Notes under the pieces: generated by a model
What the model was told of the DNA's origin: nothing
What the model saw: the letters and a program-made list of their open reading frames with translations, nothing else
The model's database searches: none
NCBI RefSeq assembly: GCF_014873495.1
Contig: NZ_JADBGF010000001.1
Coordinates: 8,060,001-8,124,000 of the forward strand
Direction: 5' to 3'
DNA: 64,000 nt
Source of the DNA: Streptomyces stelliscabiei
GTDB taxonomy: Bacteria > Actinomycetota > Actinomycetes > Streptomycetales > Streptomycetaceae
Shown: positions 11,673 through 21,700 of the stretch, one piece after another
How the letters are laid out: every line of letters begins with the position of its first letter
Numbering within the stretch: the stretch's first letter is position 1
Made by a program: the position numbers and the translations under genes

Positions 11673-11700
11673 TTGTACGAGACGTATCGTCTCGCATACT
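11673..11700 (+). promoter_or_regulatory. Promoter with embedded palindromic operator for the glycosyltransferase gene
   Basis: A possible -35 TTGTAC (11673-11678) and -10 CATACT (11695-11700) are separated by 16 bp. The spacer is almost entirely the perfect palindrome CGAGACG-TAT-CGTCTCG (11678-11694). The ATG lies eight bases after the -10 and no ribosome site is visible, so the transcript is probably leaderless. A TetR-family repressor is the usual reader of such sites, but none is encoded next door. Confidence 0.6.
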
Positions 11701-11708
11701 GTCGAGTC

Positions 11709-12911
11709 ATGACCTCCCACATCGCCATGTTCTCCATCGCCGCCCACGGCCACGTGAACCCGAGCCTCGAAGTGATCAGGGAGCTGGTGGCCAGAGGCCA
11801 CCGGGTGACGTACGCGATTCCGCCCGCCTTCGCGGAGAAGGTCGCGGAGGCCGGTGCCGAGCCGAAGCTCTGGCACTCGACGCTGCCCGGTCCCGACGCC
11901 GACCCCGAGGCGTGGGGGAGCACGCTCCTCGACAACGTGGAGCCCTTCCTGGACGACGCGATCCAGGCCCTGCCGCAGCTCGTCGAGGCGTACGAGGGTG
12001 ACGAACCCGACCTGGTGCTGCACGACATCACCTCCTACCCCGCGCCCGTCCTCGCCCGCCGCTGGGGTGTGCGGGCCATCTCGCTCTCCCCGAACCTGGT
12101 CGCCTGGACCGGCTACGAGGAGGTGGCCGCGCCCATGTGGGCCGAGCCGAGGGAGACCGAGCGGGGCCGTGCCTACTACGCCCGCTTCCAGGCCTGGCTG
12201 GACGAGAACGGGATGGACACGGACCCCGACTCCTTCGGTGCTCGCCCGGGCCGCTCGCTCGTCCTCATCCCGAAGGCCCTCCAGCCGCACGCCGACCGGG
12301 TCGACGAGAGCCGTCACACCTTCGTCGGCGCCTGTCAGGGCGACCGTGCGGCACAGGGCGACTGGACGCGCCCGGCGCACGCCGAGAAGGTGCTGCTCGT
12401 CTCGCTCGGGTCGGCCTTCACCAAGCAGCCGGACTTCTACCGCGCGTGCGTGCGGGCCTTCGGCGACCTGCCCGGCTGGCACACGGTGCTCCAGGTCGGC
12501 AGGCACGTCGACCCGGCGGAGCTGGGTGAGATCCCGGCCGGTGTGGAGGTGCGGGACTGGGTGCCGCAGCTCGCGATCCTCAGGCAGGCCGACGCGTTCA
12601 TCACCCACGCGGGCGCCGGCGGCAGTCAGGAAGGGCTCGCCACCGCCACGCCCATGGTCGCCGTACCGCAGGCCGTCGACCAGTTCGGCAACGCCGACAT
12701 GCTCCAGTCGCTCGGCGTCGCCCGTCACCTCCCCAAGGAGGAGGCGACCGCGGACGCCCTGCGCGGGGCGGTCCTCGCCCTCGTCGACGACCCCGACGTG
12801 GCCCGCCGGCTCAAGGAACTGCAGCGGGAGATGGCGGCGGAGGGCGGCACCCGACGCGCCGCCGACCTCATCGAGGCGGAGCTGGCCGGTGGTTCGGGGC
12901 GGCGCGGATAA
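11709..12911 (+). CDS. Macrolide glycosyltransferase (MGT) family protein
   Basis: A 400-residue GT1 UDP-glycosyltransferase similar to macrolide-inactivating enzymes such as Mgt and OleD, which glucosylate macrolides in the cytoplasm. It starts HIAMFSIAAHGHVNPSLEVI, the acceptor-domain signature, and the donor-binding motif is HAGAGGSQEGLATATPMVAV followed by PQAVDQFGNA. The ATG at 11709 was chosen over a longer frame that reads through the upstream repeat. Regulation by a TetR-type repressor is suggested by the palindrome inside its promoter. Acceptor is unknown; resistance is an inference from the family. Confidence 0.9.
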   Translation: MTSHIAMFSIAAHGHVNPSLEVIRELVARGHRVTYAIPPAFAEKVAEAGAEPKLWHSTLPGPDADPEAWGSTLLDNVEPFLDDAIQALPQLVEAYEGDEPDLVLHDITSYPAPVLARRWGVRAISLSPNLVAWTGYEEVAAPMWAEPRETERGRAYYARFQAWLDENGMDTDPDSFGARPGRSLVLIPKALQPHADRVDESRHTFVGACQGDRAAQGDWTRPAHAEKVLLVSLGSAFTKQPDFYRACVRAFGDLPGWHTVLQVGRHVDPAELGEIPAGVEVRDWVPQLAILRQADAFITHAGAGGSQEGLATATPMVAVPQAVDQFGNADMLQSLGVARHLPKEEATADALRGAVLALVDDPDVARRLKELQREMAAEGGTRRAADLIEAELAGGSGRRG

Positions 12912-12973
12912 GTGGCGGATAGCGGGGCAAGCCGTCAGGTTCCACGTTTACCGTGAAGTCCCGGCACATTTTA

Positions 12974-13064
12974 GGTAACGGTCCGGTCATTTCATAACGT
13001 TGGGGTAACGCTGGCCCCGCGAGGTAGACGCATTGACTCAGTTACCGGGTTGGACCGTTACCCC
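12974..13064. promoter_or_regulatory. Cluster of GGTAACG repeats upstream of the CDP-alcohol transferase
   Basis: GGTAACG occurs at 12974-12980 and 13004-13010, GTTACC at 13041-13046, and CGTTACCCC at 13056-13064. The last is a perfect 9-bp inverted copy of GGGGTAACG at 13002-13010. The repeats sit 90-180 bp before the start of the next gene in an otherwise empty 245-bp gap. A transcription-factor site is the likeliest role, but no known consensus was recognised. Confidence 0.45.
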
Positions 13065-13156
13065 CTGCGAAAGGTTGTGGTCGGCGCTTCTTGTTCCTCG
13101 GATGAACGAAACCCAAGCTGGGTGTGAATTCATTTCGAACGCCAGGAAGTTGACCC

Positions 13157-14101
13157 ATGCGCCGAGACATACCCGACCTCGCGGAAGTGCGCCGCGTCAC
13201 GCAGAAGAAGCGGGACGCCTGGTGGACCGTGCTGCTCGTCGACCCGGTCGCCACACCCCTGGTGCGGCTGACCGCGAAGTACACGAGGATCACACCCAAC
13301 CAGCTCACCTGGGGTGCCTTCGTACTGGGTCTGGTCTCCGCCGCCTTCTTCGCGCTCGGCGACTGGCGCTGGCTGATCGCCGGTGCCGTCGTCTACCACC
13401 TGAGCTTCATCCTCGACTGCATGGACGGCAAGGTCGCCCGGCTCACCGGCCAGGGGTCCGTGTTCGGGGCCTGGCTCGACTTCGTCTTCGACCGCGTCCG
13501 GGTCGCCGCCTGTTCGGTGGCCCTGATGGCAGGGCAGTACCACCGCACCGGCGAGACCTTCTACATCTGGCTCGCCGCCGCCGTCATCGGCTGTGACGCC
13601 CTGCGCTACATCAACTCGCTGGAGACCTTCAAGGTCCGCCACACCATGCGCAAGCAGATCAAGGCCCGGCTGCGCGAGGCCCGCCGCGCCGAGAACGAGC
13701 GGGAACTGGCCTTCATGGAGGACCTGCTGCGCGAGAACCCCGAGGCCGACATCGAGCAGGACCTGCGCACGGCCACCGCCGAGGTCACCCAGGCCGCGCC
13801 GCAGACCCAGGTCGTCGACCTGCACCAGGAGTTCCGCCGCCGCTTCCCCGCCTACCTGCGCGTCCGGTCCTTCCTGCTGCGCCACCGGGTCCGCCCCCAC
13901 CTGATCAGCGGCATCGAGTTCCAGATGGGCGTCTTCATGATCGGCCCGTTCATCGACTCCGTGATGACGGCGACCATCGTCTCCGGCGCCCTCCTGCTCG
14001 TCTTCGAGCTGGCCATCGTCTACAAGCTGCTGCTCTCCACCCGCGACTTCACCCGCACCCTGGACTCCTTCGACCGGGGGGACATGGCCGCGGCCGCCTG
14101 A
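13157..14101 (+). CDS. CDP-alcohol phosphatidyltransferase family membrane protein
   Basis: A 314-residue membrane enzyme that displaces CMP from a CDP-alcohol. The invariant family signature D-G-x2-A-R-x8-G-x3-D-x3-D is present without change, from DGKVAR to DFVFD (near residues 95-117). About six helices are expected. An unusual charged segment rich in Arg, Glu and Lys (KARLREARRAENERELAFME onwards, about 90 residues) splits the helix bundle into two parts. The ATG has an AGGAAG site. Both substrates are unknown; phospholipid or inositol-type products are possible. It is convergent with the MMPL gene over a shared terminator. Confidence 0.88.
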   Translation: MRRDIPDLAEVRRVTQKKRDAWWTVLLVDPVATPLVRLTAKYTRITPNQLTWGAFVLGLVSAAFFALGDWRWLIAGAVVYHLSFILDCMDGKVARLTGQGSVFGAWLDFVFDRVRVAACSVALMAGQYHRTGETFYIWLAAAVIGCDALRYINSLETFKVRHTMRKQIKARLREARRAENERELAFMEDLLRENPEADIEQDLRTATAEVTQAAPQTQVVDLHQEFRRRFPAYLRVRSFLLRHRVRPHLISGIEFQMGVFMIGPFIDSVMTATIVSGALLLVFELAIVYKLLLSTRDFTRTLDSFDRGDMAAAA

Positions 14102-14129
14102 GCCGCCCCGCCCGACGGGGACACGCACG

Positions 14130-14186
14130 GGGGTACGGACGGGGGCCGGAGGCGATGACACCGCCTCCGGCCCCCGTCCGTACCCC
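14130..14186. terminator. Strong bidirectional terminator hairpin
   Basis: A perfect 25-bp stem (14130-14154 with 14162-14186, beginning GGGGTACGGACGGGGGCCGG) and a 7-base loop lie between two convergent genes, 28 bases after one stop and 10 bases from the other. Position and symmetry fit termination from both sides. Confidence 0.9.
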
Positions 14187-14195
14187 TCCCCGGGG

Positions 14196-16454
14196 TCAGA
14201 CGCGTACCCTCTCGTCCTCCCGGGCGGGCAGCGGCGCGGGCTCCGGCGACTCGTCGTGGGTGAGGTCCGGCAGCCGGTTCAGCCACGTCGGCAGGTACCA
14301 GTTGCGCTCGCCCAGCAGAGCCATCACCGCCGGGAGGAGCACACCCCGGATGATCGTCGCGTCAATGAGGACGGCGGCCGCCAGGCCCACACCCATCTGC
14401 TTCATCGACTGCATGGACAGCGTCCCGAAGATCGCGAACACGGCGACCATGATGACGGCGGCACTGGTCACGACCCCCGCCGTGGTGACGACACCGTGCC
14501 GGATCGCCTCCTTCGTCGTACGGCCCCGCAGCCGGGCCTCACGGATCCGCGAGACCACGAAGACGTGGTAGTCCATCGACAGCCCGAACAGGATGACGAA
14601 GAGGAACAGCGGCAGCCAGGTGATGATCGCGCCGACGCCCTCCGCGCCCACCAGCGAGGCGCCCCAGCCGTGCTGGAAGACCGCGACGAGGATGCCGTAC
14701 GCGGCGCCCACCGACAGCAGGTTCAGCACGATCGACGTGACCGCGATCGTCAGCGAGCGGAACGACAGCAGCATCAGCAGGAAGGCGAAGACCACGACGA
14801 AGGCGAAGACCGGGACGACGGCTCCGGTCAGCTGGTCGTTGAAGTCCTTGTTGCCCGCGACCTGCCCGGTGATCGGCGCCTCGACGCCGTCGACCTCGCC
14901 GAGCGTCGCGGGCCGTACCTCGTCGCGCAGCCTGTCCAGGCTCGCGCCCGCCCTGTCCTGGTCGGAGCCGCCCACCAGCGGCACGTACACGAAGGCCACG
15001 TTCTGCGCGTCGTGCACCTTGATCTCCACCGGGCCCCGCGAGGCACCCGAGGCGACGGCCTCCTTCTTGAAGTCCGCCAGCGCCACCCGTACGTCGGGGG
15101 CGTTGATGTCCTTCGCCTTCACGACCACCTCGGCCGGTTCGGAACCGCCCGGGAAGGCCTCGTTGACCCGGTTGTAGGTCTGCACGATCGGCAGCGAGTC
15201 GCCGAACTCCTGGTCCAGCGTGAGGTTCTGCGTCTTCATCCCGACCGCGGGAGCGGCCACGGCCAGCAGCGCACCGGTCGCGACCACCAGCGACAGCGCC
15301 GGCTTGGCGAGGACGACCCGCAGGACGGCGTTCCAGAAGCGGCTCTCCGCACCGGCCCCCGAGCGGCCGTTCCCGCGCCGCTTGTCCGGGTGCAGGAACG
15401 GGATGCGGCCCTTCTCGACCCGCCCGCCCAGCAGCGACAGCAGCGCCGGCAGCACCGTCACCGAACCGACCATCGCGACGGCGACGACCATCAGCGAGGC
15501 CAGGCCCATCGCCTCGAACTCGGCGAGCCCGGTGAACAGCATGCCCGCCATCGCCACGCACACCGTGACACCGGAGACGATGATGGCGCGGCCACTGGTC
15601 GCGGCGGCCACCCGCAGCGCGGTCTGCGCGTCCCGGCCCGCCGCACGCTCCTCGCGCTCACGGCGCAGATAGAACAGGCAGTAGTCGACACCGACGGCCA
15701 GACCCACCAGCAGCATCACGGAGTTGGCGGTGTCGCTCATCGGGATCACATGGCTGACGATGGCCATCAGGCCCATGGTCGCGATGATCGCGGTGACGGC
15801 CAGCGCCACCGGCAGCAGCGCCGCGACGACCGCGCCGAACGCGATCAGCAGGATGCCGAGCGCCACCGGCACGGCCGAGTACTCGGCCTTCTGGAAGTCG
15901 TCCCCGAAGGCGTCGTCGAACGTCTTCATCATCGAGGCGCCGCCGATCTCCTCGATCCGCAGCGTCCCGTGCTCCTCCTGGACGCCCTCGACGGCCTTCA
16001 GCACCGGCTCGATCCGCTCACCCGCGGTGTCCGAGGCGCCGCGCACGTCGAACTGCACCAGCGCGCTGCGGCCGTCCTTCGAGATCGTCCCCGCGGCGTA
16101 CGGCGAGGTCACGTCCATGACCTTCCCGGTGTCGCCGACGGCCTTCATCACGTCGTCCACGGCGGCCCGGAACGCGGGGTCCGTGGCCCTGGTGCCGTCG
16201 CTCTTCGCCTGGATCAGGACGCTCTCACCGGCGGGCTCCTCGATCCCCGCCTCCTCGACGATGTGGGCCGCCGTGCTGGTCTCCCCCTTGAGCTGGTCGC
16301 TGTCCTTGACCTCGACCGAGCCCATCGCCGAGCCGATCCCCATCGTCAGCACGACGAACAGCACCCAGACACCGACGGCCGCCCACCGGTGCCGGGCGCT
16401 CCAGCCGCCGGCGCGGGCGGCGATCCCCCGCACCCGTACGTCTCCGTTCCCCAT
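14196..16454 (-). CDS. MMPL family (RND-like) membrane transporter
   Basis: A 752-residue transporter of the MmpL type found in actinobacteria, which exports lipids, siderophores or drugs using the proton gradient. Two tandem halves are visible, each a first helix, a large extracytoplasmic loop (GSVEVKDSDQLKGETSTAAH in the first half, LTLDQEFGDSLPIVQTYNRV in the second) and a five-helix bundle. Proton-relay segments VGLAVGVDYCLFYLRR and LFGLSMDYHVFVVSRIREA carry the paired Asp-Tyr of the family. ATG at 16454 was chosen over an upstream extension lacking membrane character. No partner enzyme is adjacent, so substrate is unknown. Confidence 0.93.
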   Translation of the reverse strand: MGNGDVRVRGIAARAGGWSARHRWAAVGVWVLFVVLTMGIGSAMGSVEVKDSDQLKGETSTAAHIVEEAGIEEPAGESVLIQAKSDGTRATDPAFRAAVDDVMKAVGDTGKVMDVTSPYAAGTISKDGRSALVQFDVRGASDTAGERIEPVLKAVEGVQEEHGTLRIEEIGGASMMKTFDDAFGDDFQKAEYSAVPVALGILLIAFGAVVAALLPVALAVTAIIATMGLMAIVSHVIPMSDTANSVMLLVGLAVGVDYCLFYLRREREERAAGRDAQTALRVAAATSGRAIIVSGVTVCVAMAGMLFTGLAEFEAMGLASLMVVAVAMVGSVTVLPALLSLLGGRVEKGRIPFLHPDKRRGNGRSGAGAESRFWNAVLRVVLAKPALSLVVATGALLAVAAPAVGMKTQNLTLDQEFGDSLPIVQTYNRVNEAFPGGSEPAEVVVKAKDINAPDVRVALADFKKEAVASGASRGPVEIKVHDAQNVAFVYVPLVGGSDQDRAGASLDRLRDEVRPATLGEVDGVEAPITGQVAGNKDFNDQLTGAVVPVFAFVVVFAFLLMLLSFRSLTIAVTSIVLNLLSVGAAYGILVAVFQHGWGASLVGAEGVGAIITWLPLFLFVILFGLSMDYHVFVVSRIREARLRGRTTKEAIRHGVVTTAGVVTSAAVIMVAVFAIFGTLSMQSMKQMGVGLAAAVLIDATIIRGVLLPAVMALLGERNWYLPTWLNRLPDLTHDESPEPAPLPAREDERVRV

Positions 16455-16690
16455 GACGGGCCAGCCCCCTCGATGTCGATGGCGACCCCCTGCCGCCACC
16501 TTTCGTTTCGAAGGTATGAGCTGGATAAAGGCATCTCATCGTGCTGTCCGGTGACCCCCCGCGCCTACGAGTCCTCCCCTCGGACCGCACCCCCTCCCCA
16601 CCAGGGAGGACAGTGGCCCCCTACACCTATCCCGCCCTCTCGGGGCCGCCCCTCAGGGTGCACCGGCCCCGACCTGCCTATCGTGACCCC

Positions 16691-17239
16691 ATGACGACGT
16701 ACGCGGCGCTCCTGCGCGGGATCAATGTGGGCGGCAACAAGAAGGTCCCCATGGCCGACCTGCGCACCCTCCTGACCGGCCTCGGCCACACCGGCGTGGC
16801 CACCTACCTCCAGAGCGGCAACGCGGTCTTCACCAGTGACCACGGCGACGAGGACTCCCTCGCGGCCGACCTGACGGCCGCCCTCGCGGGACACTTCGGC
16901 TTCACCGTCGACGTCCTCGTCCGCGACCACGCGTATCTGGAGGCCGTGCGCGCCGACTGCCCGTTCCCGGCGGCGGAACTGGAGGGCAAGCAGCTCCACG
17001 TCACGTACCTCTCGGAAGCCGCGGAGCCGGCCCGCTTCGAGTCGATCGACCAACAGGCCTTCCTCCCCGAGGAGTTCAGGATCGGCGACCGCGCGCTCTA
17101 CCTGTACGCCCCCGAGGGCCTCGGCCGCTCCAAGCTGGCGGAGGCCCTGTCCAGGCCCCGCCTCAACAAGGGCCTGATCGCCACGACCCGCAACTGGAAC
17201 ACGGTGGTGAAGCTGGCGGAGCTGACCGGGGCGGGCTGA
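16691..17239 (+). CDS. DUF1697 family protein
   Basis: A 182-residue protein of a widespread small family of unknown function. The diagnostic N-terminus is TTYAALLRGINVGGNKKVPM and the C-terminal end NKGLIATTRNWNTVVKLAEL. No signal peptide or membrane segment is present. No ribosome site precedes the ATG, and a TATCGT eleven bases upstream (16680-16685) suggests a leaderless message. It is divergent from the MMPL gene with no evident functional link. Confidence 0.88.
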   Translation: MTTYAALLRGINVGGNKKVPMADLRTLLTGLGHTGVATYLQSGNAVFTSDHGDEDSLAADLTAALAGHFGFTVDVLVRDHAYLEAVRADCPFPAAELEGKQLHVTYLSEAAEPARFESIDQQAFLPEEFRIGDRALYLYAPEGLGRSKLAEALSRPRLNKGLIATTRNWNTVVKLAELTGAG

Positions 17240-17307
17240 CCGGGACCGGCGGCCGGCTGTCGCGTTTGTTCAAGAGGACCGGGCGCGCCGTCCCTAGCGT
17301 GGGAGGC

Positions 17308-17925
17308 ATGGAGAGCCACGACAGCACCACGCACCCGCACCACCCGTACATGCGCGCATGCGCCGCCGAGGCGGCCCGGGTCGCCCGGGGCGTCACGGCG
17401 GACCACCTCGACCGGCCCACCCACTGCGGCGACTGGGACGTCCGCGCCCTGGTCAACCACTGGGTCCTGTACACCTCGCACGGCCTCGAACACCGCGCCC
17501 TGCGCACCCCCCTGCCCGAGGAGCTGACCAAGCGCGACTTCACCGCCGCCCCCGACTGGGCCGACGCCTACGCCGCCCAGCTGGACCGCGCGGTCGCGGC
17601 CTGGGCCGACCCGGCGCTGTGGGAGGGCGACATCGACCTCGGCATGGGCCCGCTGCCCGCCGCCGACCTCGCCGGCATGGTCATCAAGGAGATGGCCGTC
17701 CACGGCTGGGACGTCGCGACCGTGACCGGTCAGTCGTTCCGCGTCCCGGACGCCGCGGCCCACTTCGTCCTCGGCGTCGTGGAGACCCATGGCGCCCTCT
17801 ACCGCCAGTACGACGGCTTCGCCGACCCCGTCCCGGTACCGGCCGGCGCGCCGGTGTTCGACCGGGCGCTGGCGTCGAGCGGCAGGGACCCGGGGCAGCG
17901 GGCGCTCCCCAACGTACGTTCCTGA
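17308..17925 (+). CDS. TIGR03086 / mycothiol-dependent DinB-fold protein
   Basis: A 205-residue four-helix DinB-fold protein. The segment RPTHCGDWDVRALVNHWVL holds the family pattern W-D-V-x-x-L-x-N-H with a metal-binding His, and a later KEMAVHGWDVATVTG holds a second His. Members use mycothiol or metal ions for isomerase or transferase chemistry, and the reaction here is unknown. The ATG has a GGGAGGC site immediately upstream. It ends 20 bp from the convergent hydrolase gene. Confidence 0.82.
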   Translation: MESHDSTTHPHHPYMRACAAEAARVARGVTADHLDRPTHCGDWDVRALVNHWVLYTSHGLEHRALRTPLPEELTKRDFTAAPDWADAYAAQLDRAVAAWADPALWEGDIDLGMGPLPAADLAGMVIKEMAVHGWDVATVTGQSFRVPDAAAHFVLGVVETHGALYRQYDGFADPVPVPAGAPVFDRALASSGRDPGQRALPNVRS

Positions 17926-17944
17926 GACGGGAACTGATTGCCGG

Positions 17945-18742
17945 TCAGCGCTCGGTGATGGCCTTGGCCACAGCGGGGTGCTGGAGATAGTCGAGCACGC
18001 TGTGCGGCCACAAGGGCGCGATGCTGATCTCGGGAAGCTCCTCGACCTCGGCGAAGGCTCGGCCCAGCTCCCCCTTGGGGACGGCCACGAAATCACCGAT
18101 GTCGGCGATGTTGGTCCAGCGCCGAACGCCGGCCGGTTTCGTGCCCCGGCCCCGCACAGGGCCGGGGTCCAGCCGGTGGAAGATCGCGTGGGGGAGTGCC
18201 AGCGGAGAGCCGAGCGTCAGGAACAGTTGCACGTCGAGCTGTCCGGCCAGGTCATGGAGGACCTCGTAGGCGACGACGCTGCCGAGCGAGTGCGCGACGA
18301 CGACATCCGGACGATGCCGGAGCAGGTCGGCCCTGACCCGCTCGCGCACCCGTGCACGGCCGGTGGCGAAGTACCGGTTCACCTCGGGGAAGAACAGCCG
18401 GACGCTCTTCTCGACCACGGCCGGCCGCTGCCGCGTTCGCTCGGCGACCTGCCCGCAGATCCACCGGAGCCAGCCGGTCGCCCGGCCCTGGACCCCGTCC
18501 GGGTCGATCCCCCACGCCACGGCCCATTGCTCGACGAGGGCGAGTTCGTCCTCGTCGAGGTCGGTGCTCTGCTTCTGGCTGCGCAGCAGGTCGGCGTAGT
18601 ACGTGGTCTGCACCTCGAGGCCGGTGGCCGTCGAACCGAGAGCCTCGCGCCATTCGGCGCGCAGACGGGCGTTGCCGAGGCGGGGAGTGGTGTCGGCCGC
18701 CTTGTAGTTGCGGACGCCGTGGACGCCGAGGATTCGGGTCAT
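17945..18742 (-). CDS. Alpha/beta hydrolase coupled to the caspase-NACHT protein
   Basis: A 265-residue hydrolase without signal peptide. It opens with ILGVHGVRNYK (oxyanion HG), has the nucleophile elbow VVVAHSLGSVVAYE with Ser152, then ADIGDFVAVP with candidate acid Asp217 and PLWPHSVLDY with His247, so a full Ser-Asp-His triad is present. The fold resembles the PGAP1/lipase-like effectors found with STAND NTPases. Its ATG overlaps the stop of the upstream gene (ATGA) and is preceded by GGAGGATC, so the two are made together. A lipase or esterase effector role is inferred from the partner; a housekeeping esterase is the alternative. Confidence 0.85.
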   Translation of the reverse strand: MTRILGVHGVRNYKAADTTPRLGNARLRAEWREALGSTATGLEVQTTYYADLLRSQKQSTDLDEDELALVEQWAVAWGIDPDGVQGRATGWLRWICGQVAERTRQRPAVVEKSVRLFFPEVNRYFATGRARVRERVRADLLRHRPDVVVAHSLGSVVAYEVLHDLAGQLDVQLFLTLGSPLALPHAIFHRLDPGPVRGRGTKPAGVRRWTNIADIGDFVAVPKGELGRAFAEVEELPEISIAPLWPHSVLDYLQHPAVAKAITER

Positions 18743-21700
18743 GAAGGGGGATCCTCCGACTTGGTTCCGTCACAGTTGTACACGGCGATGGCGCTGTTCA
18801 CATGGACGAATATCTTGTCCGGCCCGGCGAAGCCGAAGGGGCCCGGCCATCCGGGCAGGGAAATACGGGCCGTGAGTCGCAGACTGCGGGAGTCCCAGAT
18901 CTTGATCGTATTGGTCCTGGAGTTGGGATCCTGCATTGCCAGGGCGATCAGCCTGCTGTCAGGGGAGAAGACCACGTTGGAATGATGACTCACGGTTGTT
19001 CCGTTGGCGTAGGCGCCGATGCGAATGGTCTCGATCGGTGGAGTCGGGAGCGAGTCGATGCGCAAGATGTACAGGCGATCGTCGTAGTTGTGGCCTACCA
19101 GGATCCGGCTGTCCGGCGTGAAGCGGAAAGTGGGGATGCCGGTGCGCAGTTTCATCGGAACCGATCCGACTTCGCGTCCCGTGGCGGGATCACGGAGGGC
19201 CAGGCAACCCTTGTTCTTGTCGTAGGCGGCGACGAACCGACCGTCGGGCGAACCTGTTACCGCAGAGGCGTCGAACCGCGTCAGCGGGAGAGGTTCCGCC
19301 TTCTGCGTGAACGATGTCCACAGCCGCAGGCCCGATGAACCGCCGCTCACCAGCAGCGACTGATTCGACGGATGGAACACCAGAGGTCTGGAGTAACTTG
19401 CCGCGAGGCGACTGACCGTGCGTCGGGTCGCGACATCGATCAGTTCCAGTGTGTTCGACGTACCCAGGGCAAGCAGTGAGCCGTCCGCCGAACAGGTAAT
19501 CGCCGCCACGCTGTTGCTAGCGTCGGCCGGTCGTATTGGTTGCGTCGGTTCGAAGTTCTCGCCGGACCAGAGCGCGACCTTCCTGTCCTGAACGGCGACG
19601 AGGTAACCACCGCGCTCGGAGAAGGCGATACCTCGTGTCGCCTCGTGGCTCAGCGGGACATCGACCTTCCAGTCTGCCGTTCGCCACAGGGTGAGTCCGC
19701 GATTGCCAGAGACGGCCAGATGCCTTCCATCGGGGCTGAACTCCACGTCGTCGGCGTCCTCGCTGCCTTCGAGCCGTGCTACTTCCGTGGGGGGACAGGT
19801 GGTGATATCCCACACGGAAGCGTCGAGGTCGGCACTGCCCACGGCGAGCCATCGGCTGTCGCGTGAGAAGGCCAGGGCTTGGACGGACCCGGTGTGGCAG
19901 CGCCACGGTTTCCCGACGAGAACGCGGTCACGTACGTTCCAGAGTTGGATGTTCCGCTGCCAGGACACTGTTCCGAAGGCCAATAGCCGACCGTCGGGGG
20001 AGAACGCGACATCGCTGACGAAGTCCTCGAGTGACTGGCCTATGGGCGGCGAGACCGGACGCCAGGTCTCTGTCTCCACGACCTGTACATCGTTGAAACC
20101 ACCAGTGGCGAAGAGAGATCCGTCCGGTGAGAAGGCCGCGCGGGACAGCGGTCCGTTTGCGCTCGCGACTACGCGCGCGTTCGATTCCGCTTCACCGCCC
20201 TCCGCCCAGAGGAAAGACACAGCCGCCTGCTCCGGCTGAAAGGTCAGCTCCTTGGCGATGCGGGCGAATTCCCGCCGGTAGTCCGGAAGGCTCAGGCGAT
20301 CGGCGTCGAAGGCGAACACCCAGGCCCGGTCAATGCTGCTGGTGAGCCATGCGTGGGTCGACCACGAGGCGTTCAACAGGCGGATGTACGTGGCGGCCTG
20401 CTCGGAGCGGACGAGATCGAGCGCGCGATGATCCTCGCGGGGGTCGAAGCGGACGAGGAAGTAGGGATCGGTGAGCAGGGCCTCGGCGTGTTCCTCGGAA
20501 CCGGCCGCCGTGACATGGCCGAGGGCGTGCCGGAAGACGTAAGGCTCCGCGGGGCCATGGACGGATTCCCAGCGGTCGGAGTGCCGGACCGGATCCGCGA
20601 GAAAGGGGTTGACGAGTTCCGCGAGCAGAGCCCGCTCCAGCCCCATGTGCCGTGCCTCGTCCCACGGATCCACGTCCACCGGATGGTCGTGGAGGTAGTC
20701 CGCGAGTCCCTGCTGGAAGATCCGGTAGAGGGCCTCCTTGCTCACCGGGTCGACGCCGGTGCGCAGGAAGGGTGAGGCGTCCCGCAGGGTGCCCAGGAAC
20801 TCCTCGTCGGTGATCCCGCCGCAGTCCAGTGCCTTGAGGCAGCGACGCAGGGCCGTCCGGGGCATGCCGTCGCCGCGTGAGCGGGCCAGGATCGCGAGGA
20901 CCGCGCGCAGTGCCGGAAACTCCTCGGCACGGGCGCGCAGCACCGCTTCCAGGAGGTCCGGCAGGTTGGGCGTGGCCAGCTTCGCGTGCGCGGTGGCGCC
21001 CACCTCGTCCTGCGGCGGGTGCTTCAGCGTCATCAGGTAGTGCACATACAGGCCGGCGAGCAGGAACGGCCCCCAGGGACTGTCCTGCCGCAGCCCGCGG
21101 ACGATGCCCTGCGCCCCGAGCTTCGCCAGGAGGCCGACGAACTCGGCGGCGGCGCCGGTGGTGTAGGACTCGCAGGTCGCCAGCAGTTGAGCTATGTAGC
21201 GGCGAATGTCCTCCTCGACCGCCAGCCGGTCGGCGGTGTCCAGGTCGACGCGGTCGACCGGGATCTCCGGCATCTCCTCGATGGCGGACAGCGCGTCGAT
21301 CACTTCGTGCCGACCGCCCAGCAGGATCCGGCAGGGCGGTCGGCCGGATGTGCCGTCCCGTTCCTTCTGCGCGACGAGGTCGGCGACGATACGCAGCACC
21401 GATTGCGGGTCCGTGCTCTCGTCGATCGCGTCGAGCACGATCAAGCGGTTCCTCCCCTCCAGTTCCAGGGCCTTGCGCAGCAGGGCCGAGGTCCAGGGCG
21501 CGGAATCGGCGGTGTGCGCTCCGGAGTCAGGTGCTTCTGTCCGCCGGTCGGGGTCGGACTCGTCCTCGTGCTCCTCCCTCGGCCGCTGGAGCTGGGCATG
21601 TCCCGCGATCGTGTCGATCACCTGCTGCGCCGAGCGCTGCCGGGCGTGCAGGGCGACCACGTGGGGGACCTCCGGAAGCGGTTGCTCCGTGGAGGTCCAC

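Noticed and set aside
14256..16694. 812-codon rightward ORF opposite the MMPL gene
   Set aside because: Antisense of MMPL, Gln/Arg/His-rich without any domain.
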